Below the pieces are notes generated by a model. That model worked only from the letters and a program-made list of their open reading frames with translations. It was not told where the DNA came from and did no database searches. The position numbers were made by a program, and so were the translations under genes. Positions 16,848 to 25,150 of a DNA stretch of 39,300 bases are shown here, in pieces. This DNA is from an uncultured Burkholderiales bacterium (GTDB lineage: Bacteria; Pseudomonadota; Gammaproteobacteria; Burkholderiales; Burkholderiaceae_C). The stretch's first letter is position 1. The number at the start of each line of letters is the position of its first letter. The stretch spans positions 1 to 39,300 of the forward strand of contig CALMQI010000016.1 in the NCBI GenBank assembly GCA_937871935.1, given 5' to 3'.

Positions 16848-18746
16848 TCAGCGGGCCGGCTCAGAGGCACTCGGCGCGCGCGTCTCGGCCTTGTGGCGGG
16901 TCTTCAACGCGTCGAGATAGGCGCGTGTCTCGGCGCCACTCCAAGCTTGCGCATACTGCGCACGCAGCCGCGCGTTGTCGTCGGCCTTGGTTTCGCGTGG
17001 CAGCACGGCATCGAGGCGGACCACCACGTAACCCTGCTCGCCGAGGTCGACGCCGGCGTAGCCCGGCAGCTTGGCTGTGTCGAGTTGCAGCACCGCCTCG
17101 AGTACCCGCGGCGGCACACCCTGCAGTTCCATGCGCGACAGCGTGTGCTTCTCCGGCAACTCGCCCTGCCCCGTCTGGCGCAGCTGGGTCAGGCGCGCCT
17201 CGCCTTCCTTGCGCGCGGCCGCTGCGGATTCGGCCGCGATCACGCGCTCGCGCACGCGGTCGCGAACATCGGCCAACGGCAGCGTGCGGGCTGGCTGGTG
17301 CTGCACGATGCGCGCCGAGGCGAGCTGGTTCGCTGCGACCTCCACAGCGTCGGTGTTGCGCTTGTTCTTCACCGCGTCGCTGGCGAACACCGCGTCGAGC
17401 AGCTTGGCCGAGGCCAGTGCACCGCTGGCCCCCGGTGCCGGCTGACGGCGCACCGTGGCAGTACGCTTCTCGAGCTTGAGCTTGTCAGCCACCGGCTGCA
17501 GGCTGTCGGCCTGCTCGTACACGGTATTGGTGAACTGCTCGGCCGCCTCGGCCCAGCGCCTGGCGGCGAGCTGCTTGCGGATCTCGTCCTCGATCTCGCC
17601 GCGCACCGCCTCGAGCGGCTTCTTCTCGCCGCCGCGCACGGCGTCGAGTCGCACCACGTGATAGCCGAATTCGCTCTCCACCACCTCGCCGGTCTCGCCG
17701 ACCTTCATCGCAAATACGGCATCCTCCAGTGCCTTGGCGACCATGCCGCCCCTGGCCGCGAACTCGAGGTCGCCCCCCTGGGCGGCCGAGCCGGCGTCGG
17801 CGGAGTTCTTCCTGGCCAGCTCGGCAAAGCCGGACGGCGACTTGCGCGCCTCGGCCAACAGGGCCTCGGCGCGCGACTTGGCCTTCTGCTTGGCGTCGGC
17901 GCTGGCGTCCTTGTCGGCGGCGATCAGAATGTGCCGCGCGCGCCGCTCCTCGGCCACCGTGTAGCGGCTGATGTTCTCCGTGTAGTACTTGCGCAGGTCT
18001 TCGTCGGGCACGGCGATGCCCTTCTTGATCGATTCGAGGTCGAGCACGACGTACTCGATGGCGGCCTGCTCGGGCGCGCTGAATTCCGCCTCATGCGCCT
18101 TGTAGTACGCCTCGACCTGCGCGTCAGTGGGCTGCAGCTTGGCGGCGTAGGCCTTGGCGTCGAAGCGTGCCAGCGCGACCTGGCGTCGCTGCAGCAGCGC
18201 ATTGAGCGCTCGGTCGGCCGGAGCAACGGGCGAGAGCGTCGTGTTCGACACCCCGCGCAGCACTTGCTGCACGCCGAGCTCCTGGCGCAACTGCGCCACG
18301 AAATTCTGGCTGGTCATGCCCTGCGCCGCCAGCACGGCCTGATTGACGCTGCCATCGGCATTGCGCAACGGCGCGAACTGCGGGTCCTCGACGAACAGGC
18401 GCTGCAGCCGTTCGTCGCCGACGACCAGGTTCTGCCGGAAGGCGGCAGACAGCAGCACACGTTCGCGCACCAGCGCCTCCAGCGTCTCGCGCCTGGCGGT
18501 CGGCGTGTCGAACAGCTTCGTATCGATGCCGGGCATCTGCTGACGCATGCGTTCGACCTGACGTTGATGCGCCTGGTCCCACTCGGCCTGCGTGATGGTG
18601 TGCCCGTCGACCTTGGCCACCGTGCTGGCTCCGCCTTCGTCGAAGCGGCTGTAGCCCTGGATGCCGAAGAAGACGAACGACGGGAAGATCAACAGCACCA
18701 GCATGAGCTGCAAGAGCCTGGTGTGCGTGCGGACGAATTCGAACAT
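16848..18746 (-). CDS. ppiD: Periplasmic folding chaperone / peptidyl-prolyl isomerase PpiD
   Basis: A 632-residue inner-membrane-anchored chaperone acting at the periplasmic exit of the Sec translocon. A short cytoplasmic N-terminus (MFEFVRTHTR) precedes one membrane helix (about 11-30, LLQLMLVLLIFPSFVFFGIQ). A SurA-like N-terminal region (about 40-200) follows, then a parvulin domain (about 268-365; EERRARHILIAADKD through SEFGYHVVRLDAV) and a long C-terminal SurA_N-like region. The start ATG at 18746 has GAGGA eight bases upstream; an earlier in-frame start would put 13 charged residues before the anchor. A strong terminator lies 42 bases upstream. Placement after hupB is conserved in proteobacteria. 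Confidence 0.94.
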   Translation of the reverse strand: MFEFVRTHTRLLQLMLVLLIFPSFVFFGIQGYSRFDEGGASTVAKVDGHTITQAEWDQAHQRQVERMRQQMPGIDTKLFDTPTARRETLEALVRERVLLSAAFRQNLVVGDERLQRLFVEDPQFAPLRNADGSVNQAVLAAQGMTSQNFVAQLRQELGVQQVLRGVSNTTLSPVAPADRALNALLQRRQVALARFDAKAYAAKLQPTDAQVEAYYKAHEAEFSAPEQAAIEYVVLDLESIKKGIAVPDEDLRKYYTENISRYTVAEERRARHILIAADKDASADAKQKAKSRAEALLAEARKSPSGFAELARKNSADAGSAAQGGDLEFAARGGMVAKALEDAVFAMKVGETGEVVESEFGYHVVRLDAVRGGEKKPLEAVRGEIEDEIRKQLAARRWAEAAEQFTNTVYEQADSLQPVADKLKLEKRTATVRRQPAPGASGALASAKLLDAVFASDAVKNKRNTDAVEVAANQLASARIVQHQPARTLPLADVRDRVRERVIAAESAAAARKEGEARLTQLRQTGQGELPEKHTLSRMELQGVPPRVLEAVLQLDTAKLPGYAGVDLGEQGYVVVRLDAVLPRETKADDNARLRAQYAQAWSGAETRAYLDALKTRHKAETRAPSASEPAR

Positions 18747-18788
18747 GGACAGTCCTCGAAGGCCTGGGCGCTCGGTGCGCCCCACGTG

Positions 18789-18813
18789 AAAAAGGCGAAC
18801 CGCGGTTCGCCTT
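18789..18813 (-). terminator. Strong intrinsic terminator in the ppiD leader
   Basis: AAGGCGAAC / GTTCGCCTT form a 9-bp perfect stem with a CGCG loop (a 22-base palindrome, 18792-18813). On the minus strand it is followed at once by TTT, giving five T in a row (18789-18793), the form of an efficient Rho-independent terminator. It lies downstream of hupB and tRNA-Val and only about 42 bases before the ppiD start codon, so it either ends the tRNA transcript or attenuates ppiD. Confidence 0.75.
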
Positions 18814-18882
18814 GTGGGCTCGGGGCGCCTCCTGCTTGCCCGCGCTGCTCTCTCCGGTCGGGGCTAGAGCGCCAGCGCGCAG

Positions 18883-18888
18883 ATTCTA
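18883..18888 (-). promoter_or_regulatory. Candidate -10 box between tRNA-Val and ppiD
   Basis: TAGAAT on the minus strand, seven bases after the tRNA-Val CCA end. The matching -35 region would lie inside the tRNA and is not a good match. If active, its transcript would run into the terminator at 18789-18813 before reaching ppiD. Confidence 0.3.
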
Positions 18889-18894
18889 AGACCT

Positions 18895-18970
18895 TGGTGG
18901 GTGCTGACGGGTTCGAACCGCCGACCTACGCCTTGTAAGGGCGCCGCTCTACCAGCTGAGCTAAGCACCC
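18895..18970 (-). tRNA. tRNA-Val (anticodon TAC)
   Basis: The minus strand gives a full cloverleaf: acceptor GGGTGCT / AGCACCC, D arm TAGCTCAGCTGGTAGAGC, anticodon TAC in CCTTACAAGG, T arm CGGCGGTTCGAACCCGTC, discriminator A and encoded CCA (18895-18897). It lies 35 bases downstream of the hupB stop on the same strand, with no promoter seen between, so it is probably co-transcribed with hupB. Confidence 0.97.
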
Positions 18971-19005
18971 GCTCGATTGCCAGCGGGCCACCGTTGCCGC
19001 CATCG

Positions 19006-19278
19006 TCAGTTCAACGCGTCCTTCAGCGCCTTGCCGGGACGGAACTTCGGTACCTTGGCTGCCTTGATCTTGATGGCCGCGCCGGTGCGAGGGTTGCGGC
19101 CGCTACGCGCAGCGCGCTTGCTGACGGCGAAGGTACCGAAGCCGACAATCGACACGCTACCGCTCTTCTTCAACGTCGACTTCACGCCCCCGATGAGCGC
19201 TTCGAGCGCCCGCGTGGCCGCGGCCTTGGAGATGTCGGCCTGTTTGGCGATGTGCTCGATCAGCTCGGACTTGTTCAC
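19006..19278 (-). CDS. hupB: DNA-binding protein HU (beta type)
   Basis: A 90-residue nucleoid protein that bends DNA without sequence specificity. It reads [20 protein letters not shown] at the N-terminus, then the core [20 protein letters not shown], and RNPRTG (61-66) in the DNA-binding arm, followed by [14 protein letters not shown]. The start is taken as a GTG at 19278, seven bases after GAGGGGG, which reproduces the exact HU N-terminus; longer readings add non-conserved residues. A consensus sigma-70 promoter lies about 90 bases upstream. lon, the common upstream neighbour in proteobacteria, is replaced here by pgsA and a DMT transporter. tRNA-Val and ppiD follow. Confidence 0.97.
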   Translation of the reverse strand: MNKSELIEHIAKQADISKAAATRALEALIGGVKSTLKKSGSVSIVGFGTFAVSKRAARSGRNPRTGAAIKIKAAKVPKFRPGKALKDALN

Positions 19279-19361
19279 GAAAGTACCCCCTCTCGGCATT
19301 GTCTCGATGGATTGGTTTGCTGGCGCGCTGCACATCGCGGGCGGCGCACGATGCGGGAGGA

Positions 19362-19390
19362 ATTACAACGATCGCCTCTGTTGGTGTCAA
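19362..19390 (-). promoter_or_regulatory. Sigma-70 promoter of hupB
   Basis: On the minus strand, a perfect TTGACA (19390-19385) and TGTAAT (19367-19362) are spaced by exactly 17 bases, about 84 bases upstream of the hupB GTG. This is the best promoter match in the window. Confidence 0.75.
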
Positions 19391-19477
19391 GCGCGACCAG
19401 CAATTCTAGGCCAATACCCTGGCGCGAATCAGGCCACGCGCATGGTGTCACCCCGATTGACAACGCCTTGACACACC

Positions 19478-20356
19478 CTATTCGCGCCGCACGAGATAGA
19501 CGCCTAACGCACACAACGCCATGCCGACGAGCATCACGGTCGTGATCGCTTCGCCAAAGCCGATCCAGGCGAGCAGCGCCGTGCACGGCGGCACCAGATA
19601 CAACAGGCTCGTCACCTGGGTCGCGGCACCACGCTGGATCAGCAGGTACAGCAGCGAGCTGCCACCGAGCGTGAGGCCGAGCACCGACCAGGTCATCGCG
19701 GCCACCAGTTCGGCGCCCCACTGCATGGTGCCGCTCTCGAGGCTGCTCAGCGGCGCGGTGACGAGCAGCGCCGCGGTCAGTTGGATCAGGTTGGCCGGCC
19801 GCACGTCGGCCGGCGCGACGTAGCGCTTCTGGTAGAGCGTGCCGACGGTGATCGACAGCAGCGCCAGCACCGCCGGCAGCAGCTGGGCAACCGTCACCTC
19901 GCCGCCCTGCATGCGCCGCCACACCACCAGCGTGAGCCCGCCCAGGCCGAGTGCCAGCCCTGCCCACTGGCGCGACGAGACACGGTGCCCGGCGCCGTGC
20001 CACGACAGCCAGGCGGCGGTGAGCACCGGCTGCAGGCAGACGATCAGCGCGGCCAGGCCCGCCGACATGCCGGCCTTGACGGCCACCCACACGCCACCCA
20101 GGTAGCCGCCGTGCATCAGGACGCCCACCACGCCGAGATGCAGCCATTGGGCGCGGTCGCGCGGCCAGGCCACCTGACGACTGAGCGCCACCCAGGCGCC
20201 GATGGCCACGATCGACAGTGCGAACCGCCACGCCAGGAAGGTGAGCGCCGGGGCATGCGGCATGCCCAGCCGAGCGACGACGAAGCCGGTGCTCCAGATC
20301 AGAACGAACACCACCGGCATCGCGCGGATCAGCGCGGACTCGTCGGTGCGCGACAT
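19478..20356 (-). CDS. EamA / drug-metabolite transporter family exporter
   Basis: A 292-residue inner-membrane protein with about ten hydrophobic segments arranged as two EamA repeats. The first starts FVLIWSTGFVVARLGMPHAP and the second covers roughly 155-290, ending near LVGMALCALGVYLVRRE. Family members export amino acids, metabolites or drugs; the substrate cannot be predicted. The ATG (20356) comes one base after the pgsA stop (TGACATG), so it is translated as part of the pgsA transcript. The hupB promoter region follows. Confidence 0.92.
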   Translation of the reverse strand: MSRTDESALIRAMPVVFVLIWSTGFVVARLGMPHAPALTFLAWRFALSIVAIGAWVALSRQVAWPRDRAQWLHLGVVGVLMHGGYLGGVWVAVKAGMSAGLAALIVCLQPVLTAAWLSWHGAGHRVSSRQWAGLALGLGGLTLVVWRRMQGGEVTVAQLLPAVLALLSITVGTLYQKRYVAPADVRPANLIQLTAALLVTAPLSSLESGTMQWGAELVAAMTWSVLGLTLGGSSLLYLLIQRGAATQVTSLLYLVPPCTALLAWIGFGEAITTVMLVGMALCALGVYLVRRE

Positions 20357-20357
20357 G

Positions 20358-20924
20358 TCAGCGCACCTTGGCGCGGATTTCCGGCAATGCCTTGCGCAGG
20401 TAGTACACCATCGACCAGATCGTCAGCACGGCGGCGATGTAGATCAGCACCGTGCCCCAGAGCCGGGTGTCGACGAATCGCAGCAAGCGGCCGTCGTACA
20501 AGAGGAAGGGGATCGCGACCATCTGCGTGACCGTCTTCACCTTGCCGAGCATGTGCACCGCCACGCTGCGCGATGCACCGATCTGCGCCATCCACTCGCG
20601 CAGCGCCGAGATGGCGATCTCGCGGCCGATGATGACCAGCGCGACCAGCGTGTCGACCCGGTGCAGCCAGACGAGGATCAGCAACGACGCGCAGACGAGA
20701 AACTTGTCGGCCACCGGATCCAGGAAGGCGCCGAAGGCCGAAGTCTGGTTGAGTTTGCGCGCCAGCCAGCCGTCGAGCCAGTCGGTCAGCGCGAACACCA
20801 CGAACAGGCAGGTGGCGATCAGGTTGCGCGTCGGCTCGTCGGCGGGCAGGTGGAATACACCGGCGATCAGCGGAATCGACGCGATCCGCGCCCAGGTGAG
20901 CAGCGTCGGCAACGTGGTGAACAT
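20358..20924 (-). CDS. pgsA: CDP-diacylglycerol--glycerol-3-phosphate 3-phosphatidyltransferase
   Basis: Makes phosphatidylglycerophosphate, the committed step of phosphatidylglycerol and cardiolipin synthesis, in the inner membrane. The 188-residue protein has the complete CDP-alcohol phosphotransferase signature: D48, D51-G52, A55-R56, G65, D69 and D73, in DWLDGWLAR...GAFLDPVAD. About five hydrophobic segments are present. The start is the ATG at 20924 (MFTTLPTLLTWARI), which gives the normal N-terminus. The gene lies 45 bases after the lipoprotein gene and directly before the DMT transporter. Confidence 0.95.
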   Translation of the reverse strand: MFTTLPTLLTWARIASIPLIAGVFHLPADEPTRNLIATCLFVVFALTDWLDGWLARKLNQTSAFGAFLDPVADKFLVCASLLILVWLHRVDTLVALVIIGREIAISALREWMAQIGASRSVAVHMLGKVKTVTQMVAIPFLLYDGRLLRFVDTRLWGTVLIYIAAVLTIWSMVYYLRKALPEIRAKVR

Positions 20925-20969
20925 GGGGTGATTGTGCCGGGTTCCCTGCCGCACCCCGCGATGGACGCG

Positions 20970-21470
20970 CTAGTTGTCGAGGGTGCGCGGCTTGAAGCGA
21001 CGATCGTCGCCGAACAGGAACACCTCGCTGAAGCGCCACGGCTTGGGCAGCCGCGTCACGTCGCCGAAGGGACCGGCGCGCCGTACGGCATCGATCGCGA
21101 TCTGGGTCGTGTCCTTGGCCTGGGACGGCTCGCGCATGACCTTGATCGATCGCACGCTGCCGTCACCGTTGAGTTCGATCTCCAGCACGGGAATCGCCAA
21201 CAGGGGCTGGATCACCGCGCCGGTGTGCGAAATGGTCGGATTGGCGGCGACGATGCGGCGCGCCGCATCGATGCGGTACTCGTCCCAGTTGCGTGCGCTG
21301 GAACTCGGTGCAGGCAAGGCCGGTCTTGGCGCGGTCGATGTGGAAGGTGCAGTCGGTGACGACACGGGTGGCGCCAACGGCCGCGAGCCGCAGCCTGCCA
21401 TCAGCGCGGCGCACAGGCACGCCGGCCAGGTCCAGCTCGCGCGGGACGAACGCGATTCAATGCAGGGCAC
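20970..21470 (-). CDS. Lipoprotein with TonB-C-like domain
   Basis: A 166-residue protein whose first ~28 residues form a lipoprotein signal ending in LMAGC. A Pro/Ser/Ala-rich linker follows, then a C-terminal domain from about residue 60: [38 protein letters not shown] and RFSEVFLF. The alternating pattern of this last part resembles the TonB C-terminal fold (strand, DGxV turn, strand, helix, strand). The start is a GTG at 21470, 14 bases inside the end of uvrC, with an excellent GAGGAG eight bases upstream. Function is unknown; periplasmic or outer-membrane location is inferred from the lipobox. Between uvrC and pgsA on the same strand. Confidence 0.82.
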   Translation of the reverse strand: MPCIESRSSRASWTWPACLCAALMAGCGSRPLAPPVSSPTAPSTSTAPRPALPAPSSSARNWDEYRIDAARRIVAANPTISHTGAVIQPLLAIPVLEIELNGDGSVRSIKVMREPSQAKDTTQIAIDAVRRAGPFGDVTRLPKPWRFSEVFLFGDDRRFKPRTLDN

Positions 21471-23394
21471 GATAGATCTCCTCGGCCAGTTCACGTGATA
21501 TGCCGTCAACACCGGCCAGGTCGTCGACGCTGGCGGACGCGACGCCGCGCACGCCGCCGAATCGCTGCAGCAGGCGAGCGCGCTTCTTGGGACCGATGCC
21601 GGCGATGTCCTCGAGCCGACTGCCGCCGGTGCGGATCTTCGCACGGCGCGCGCGCATGCCGGTGATGGCGAAGCGGTGCGCCTCGTCGCGGATCTGCGCC
21701 ACCAGCATCAGCGCCGCCGAGTCGTGACCGAGCTGTACCTTCGGCCTGCCGTCGGCGAACACGAGTTCCTCGAGGCCGACCTTGCGTCCCTCGCCCTTCT
21801 CGACGCCGACGATCAACGCCAGGTCGAGACCGAGCTCCTCGAACACCTCGCGCGCCATCGCCACCTGCCCGCGCCCACCGTCCACGAGGACCAGCCCGGG
21901 CAGCCGCGACGAGGCGTCACCCGTGCCCGGCTCGGCCCGGTTGACCTGCTCGGCGAGCTTGGCGTAGCGGCGCATCAGCACCTGACGCATCGCGGCATAG
22001 TCGTCACCCGGCGTGATGCCTTCGACGTTGAATCGGCGGTACTCGGCGCTGCGCATGCCATGGTGCTGGTAGACAACGCACGATGCCTGCGTGGCCTCGC
22101 CGGCGGTATGGCTGACGTCGAAACACTCGATGCGAAAGGTGTCGAGGTCCTGCACCGCCAGGTCGAGTGCGTCGACCAGCGCGCGCGTACGCTCGCGCTG
22201 CGAGCCCTCCTCGGCCAGCAGGCGGGCCAGCGCGATGTCGGCGCCCGTCACCGCCATCTCGAGCCACACGCGGCGCTGCTCGCGCGGTTGGTGCTGGGTA
22301 TGGATCCTGACGCCGCTCTGCTCGATCAGGGCCTCGATCAGCACAGGGTCGAGCGGATGGCTCGTCACCAGTGCCGGCGGTGGCGCACTGGCCAGGTAGT
22401 GCTGGGCGACGAAGGCCTCGAGCACCAGCCGTTCCGGCGAGCGCGCAGCCGTCCCATCGTCATCGTCGGCGACTGCGGCGGCGTCCTCCACATGCGCCGG
22501 AAAATACGCGCGATCGCCGAGGTGGCGGCCCCCGCGCACCATCGCGAGGTTGACGCAGGCGTGCCCGCCCTGCACCTTGACGGCAACGATGTCGACGTCG
22601 CGGTCACGCGCCGACAGGCTGCTCTCGTCGACGGACTGCTGGTGCAGCACGCGCGACAACGCGCCGATCTGGTCGCGCACCGCCGCCGCCCGCTCGAACG
22701 CCATTGCGTCGGAGAAGCCCATCATGCGCGACTGCAACGCCTCGATCACCGCATCGGCCTCGCCGAGCAGGAAACGTTCGGCGTCAGCGACGTCGCGCGC
22801 GTAGTCCTCCTTGTCGATCAAGCCGACGCAGGGACCCGAACAGCGGCGGATCTGGTACAGCAGGCACGGCCGCGAACGGTGCGCGAACACGGTGTCCTCG
22901 CAGGTGCGCAGGCGAAACACCTTCTGCACCAGCTGGATCGTCTCCTTGACCGCCCACGCGCCCGGGTAGGGGCCGAAGTAGCGGTGCTTGCGGTCGACGC
23001 TGCCGCGGTAGTAGGCCACGCGCGGGAACTCGTGCGACACCAGCTTCAGGTACGGATAACTCTTGTCGTCGCGGAAAAGGATGTTGAATTTCGGGTCGAG
23101 CGCCTTGATCAGGTTGTTCTCGAGCAGCAACGCCTCGGCCTCGCTGCGCACCACGGTCGTCTCGAGCTGCGCGATGCGCCCGACCATCACCCCGATTCGA
23201 GTACCCTCGTGGTCCTTCTGGAAGTAACTCGCCACGCGCTTCTTCAGGTTCCGCGCCTTGCCGACGTAGAGCACCTGGTCGCTCGCATCGAGGAACCGGT
23301 ACACCCCCGGCAGCGCCGGCAACGCGGCCACCCGTGCCAGCAGCCGCTCGTGCGCAGCGTCGCTGGAAACAGAGACGGGCGTCGTGTCGGACAT
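21457..23394 (-). CDS. uvrC: Excinuclease ABC subunit C
   Basis: The nuclease of nucleotide excision repair, cutting on both sides of the lesion in the UvrB-DNA complex. The 645-residue protein has the GIY-YIG domain ([20 protein letters not shown], about 27-47), the Cys-containing region [20 protein letters not shown], and a UVR motif around 205-240. The RNase H-like nuclease domain includes [13 protein letters not shown] and [13 protein letters not shown], and two helix-hairpin-helix motifs lie at the end ([27 protein letters not shown]). The start ATG at 23394 (MSDTTPVSV) fits the family; a GATAAT box lies nine bases upstream. Divergent from earP by 35 bases. Confidence 0.96.
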   Translation of the reverse strand: MSDTTPVSVSSDAAHERLLARVAALPALPGVYRFLDASDQVLYVGKARNLKKRVASYFQKDHEGTRIGVMVGRIAQLETTVVRSEAEALLLENNLIKALDPKFNILFRDDKSYPYLKLVSHEFPRVAYYRGSVDRKHRYFGPYPGAWAVKETIQLVQKVFRLRTCEDTVFAHRSRPCLLYQIRRCSGPCVGLIDKEDYARDVADAERFLLGEADAVIEALQSRMMGFSDAMAFERAAAVRDQIGALSRVLHQQSVDESSLSARDRDVDIVAVKVQGGHACVNLAMVRGGRHLGDRAYFPAHVEDAAAVADDDDGTAARSPERLVLEAFVAQHYLASAPPPALVTSHPLDPVLIEALIEQSGVRIHTQHQPREQRRVWLEMAVTGADIALARLLAEEGSQRERTRALVDALDLAVQDLDTFRIECFDVSHTAGEATQASCVVYQHHGMRSAEYRRFNVEGITPGDDYAAMRQVLMRRYAKLAEQVNRAEPGTGDASSRLPGLVLVDGGRGQVAMAREVFEELGLDLALIVGVEKGEGRKVGLEELVFADGRPKVQLGHDSAALMLVAQIRDEAHRFAITGMRARRAKIRTGGSRLEDIAGIGPKKRARLLQRFGGVRGVASASVDDLAGVDGISRELAEEIYRALH

Positions 23395-23403
23395 GGGCTG
23401 TCG

Positions 23404-23409
23404 ATTATC
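23404..23409 (-). promoter_or_regulatory. Candidate -10 box of uvrC
   Basis: GATAAT on the minus strand, nine bases before the uvrC ATG, with TTGTGC about 15 bases further upstream. If used, the transcript would start almost at the ATG (leaderless or nearly so). Confidence 0.4.
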
Positions 23410-23429
23410 CGGCGACCGGGCATCGCACA

Positions 23430-24494
23430 ATGCCGGGCGTGCGTTGGGACATCTTCTGCCACGTCGTCGACAACTTCGGCGATATCGGCGTCTGCTGGCG
23501 ATTGGCGCGTGATCTCGCGTCGCGCGGGCAAGGCGTACGCCTGCTGGTCGATGACCGGCGTGCGCTGGCCTGGATGGCCGGCGCCGCCTCGGGCGTCGAG
23601 GTGCAAGACTGGCCGTCGACGGCACCGGCCCTGCCGCTGCCCGACGTGGTGGTCGAAGCCTTCGGCTGCCAGTTGCCCGAACTCTATCTGCGGACCATGG
23701 CCAGTGCGGCGACGCCGCCGCGCTGGATCAACCTCGAGTACCTGAGCGCGCAGGCCTATGTGGAACGCTCGCACGGCCTGCCGTCGCCACAGGGGCCCGG
23801 ACCGGCGCGCGGCCGGGTCAAGCACTTCTTCTATCCCGGCTTCACGACCGCCACCGGCGGGCTGCTGCGCGAGCCAGGCCTGCTCGAGGCGCGCGCGCGG
23901 TTCGACCGCGATTCGTGGTTGTCGCGACATGCCACGTCACGCCGGGCAGACGAACGCGTGGTGGTGCTCTTCGGCTACCCCAACCCGGCTGTTTCCGCAC
24001 TGCTGGACACCCTGGCCCAAGCCCCCACGCTATTGCTGCTGCCACGCGGCGCGCTGCAGGACCAGGCGCTTGCGGCCTTGCGCGACCGCGCTGCGCCCGA
24101 CGCGCTGCGACATGTCGCGCTGCCGTACTTGTCTCAGATCGACTTCGACCACCTGCTGTGGAGCAGCGATCTCAACTTCGTGCGCGGCGAGGACTCGCTG
24201 GTGCGCGCCCTGTGGGCCGGCGCCCCCTTCGTCTGGCAGATCTACCCGCAGGCCGACGGCGTGCACCGCGACAAGCTGCGCGCCTTCGTCGATCGGTTGC
24301 TCGAGGGTGTGTCGGCGGCCGATGGCGCGCCGGTGCGCGCCTGGTTCGAGCACTGGAACGGGCTCGACAGTGCGGTTCCCGCCCTGCCCGATCTGGCGTG
24401 CTGGCGCCGCCGCGTGCTCGCCTGGCGGGCCCGGCTCGCCGCACAGGATGACCTGACGACTCAGCTGCTCGGATTCGTGACGACAACACGGTAG
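23430..24494 (+). CDS. earP: EF-P arginine rhamnosyltransferase EarP
   Basis: Transfers rhamnose from dTDP-rhamnose to Arg32 of elongation factor P, which EF-P needs to rescue ribosomes stalled at polyproline in this type of bacterium. The 354-residue GT-B protein begins with [21 protein letters not shown]14 and D18 of DNFGD correspond to conserved active-site aspartates. The donor-binding region [20 protein letters not shown] lies around 255-275, followed by [10 protein letters not shown]. The start ATG at 23430 gives the usual N-terminus. Its substrate gene efp follows 62 bases downstream. The dTDP-rhamnose synthesis genes are not in the window. Confidence 0.95.
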   Translation: MPGVRWDIFCHVVDNFGDIGVCWRLARDLASRGQGVRLLVDDRRALAWMAGAASGVEVQDWPSTAPALPLPDVVVEAFGCQLPELYLRTMASAATPPRWINLEYLSAQAYVERSHGLPSPQGPGPARGRVKHFFYPGFTTATGGLLREPGLLEARARFDRDSWLSRHATSRRADERVVVLFGYPNPAVSALLDTLAQAPTLLLLPRGALQDQALAALRDRAAPDALRHVALPYLSQIDFDHLLWSSDLNFVRGEDSLVRALWAGAPFVWQIYPQADGVHRDKLRAFVDRLLEGVSAADGAPVRAWFEHWNGLDSAVPALPDLACWRRRVLAWRARLAAQDDLTTQLLGFVTTTR

Positions 24495-24497
24495 AAT
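24492..24497 (+). promoter_or_regulatory. Candidate -10 box of efp
   Basis: TAGAAT overlaps the earP stop codon and lies about 60 bases before the efp ATG. No strong -35 is visible. It would let efp be expressed above the level of earP. Confidence 0.4.
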
Positions 24498-24556
24498 CGA
24501 AAGCTTTGCGCGGCCCGCAGCGGGCTCGCGCGCTTGTCTTATCGAAGGCCTACCCC

Positions 24557-25111
24557 ATGAAGATCGCTCAGGAAATCCGCGCCGGCAACGTGATCATGCA
24601 CGGCAAGGATCCCATGGTCGTGCTCAAGACCGAATACAGCCGTGGCGGGCGCAATGCCGCCACCGTGCGCATGAAGCTCAAGAGCCTGCTCAACAACTCG
24701 GGCGCCGAAGTCGTCTTCAAGGCGGACGACAAGATGGACCAGATCGTGCTCGACAAGAAGGACTGCACCTACACCTACTTCGCCGATCCGATGTACGTGT
24801 TCATGGACGCCGAGTACAACCAGTTCGAGGTCGAGGCCGAGAACATGGGCGACGCCATCCAGTATCTCGAGGACGGCATGCCGGTCGAGGTGGTGTTCTA
24901 CGACGGCAAGGCCATCTCGGTGGAGCTGCCCACCTCGCTGGTGCGCGAGATCACGTGGACCGAGCCTGCCGTCAAGGGCGACACCTCGGGCAAGGTACTC
25001 AAGCCGGCCAAGATCGCCACCGGCTTCGAGATCCCGGTGCCGATCTTTGTCGCGCAGGGCGACAAGATCGAGATCGACACCCGCACGCACGAGTACCGCA
25101 AGCGCGTCTAG
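24557..25111 (+). CDS. efp: Elongation factor P (rhamnosylated Arg32 type)
   Basis: A 184-residue translation factor binding between the P and E sites. The KOW-like domain I ends in the modified loop [11 protein letters not shown], in which residue 32 is Arg rather than the Lys34-type loop of EpmA substrates; this, with earP next door, shows the rhamnosyl-arginine system. Domains II and III follow ([20 protein letters not shown]; the C-terminal [17 protein letters not shown]). The start is the ATG at 24557, giving [13 protein letters not shown]. Length is normal. mnmC begins 39 bases downstream. Confidence 0.97.
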   Translation: MKIAQEIRAGNVIMHGKDPMVVLKTEYSRGGRNAATVRMKLKSLLNNSGAEVVFKADDKMDQIVLDKKDCTYTYFADPMYVFMDAEYNQFEVEAENMGDAIQYLEDGMPVEVVFYDGKAISVELPTSLVREITWTEPAVKGDTSGKVLKPAKIATGFEIPVPIFVAQGDKIEIDTRTHEYRKRV

Positions 25112-25150
25112 GTCGAGTCTTCGGCCGACCCCCCAAGGGGCACCCGTCGC

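Noticed and set aside
16893-18938. 681-codon plus-strand open frame opposite ppiD
   Set aside because: Antisense shadow of ppiD and tRNA-Val. Its residues are dominated by Arg, Leu, Ala, His and Gly with no family motif, and it runs through a tRNA.
21676-23745. 689-codon plus-strand open frame opposite uvrC
   Set aside because: Shadow of uvrC and the start of earP, caused by high GC; no recognisable domain.
25112-25145. Possible terminator after efp
   Set aside because: Only short GC stems without a T tract, and mnmC follows after 39 bases, so co-transcription is more likely.
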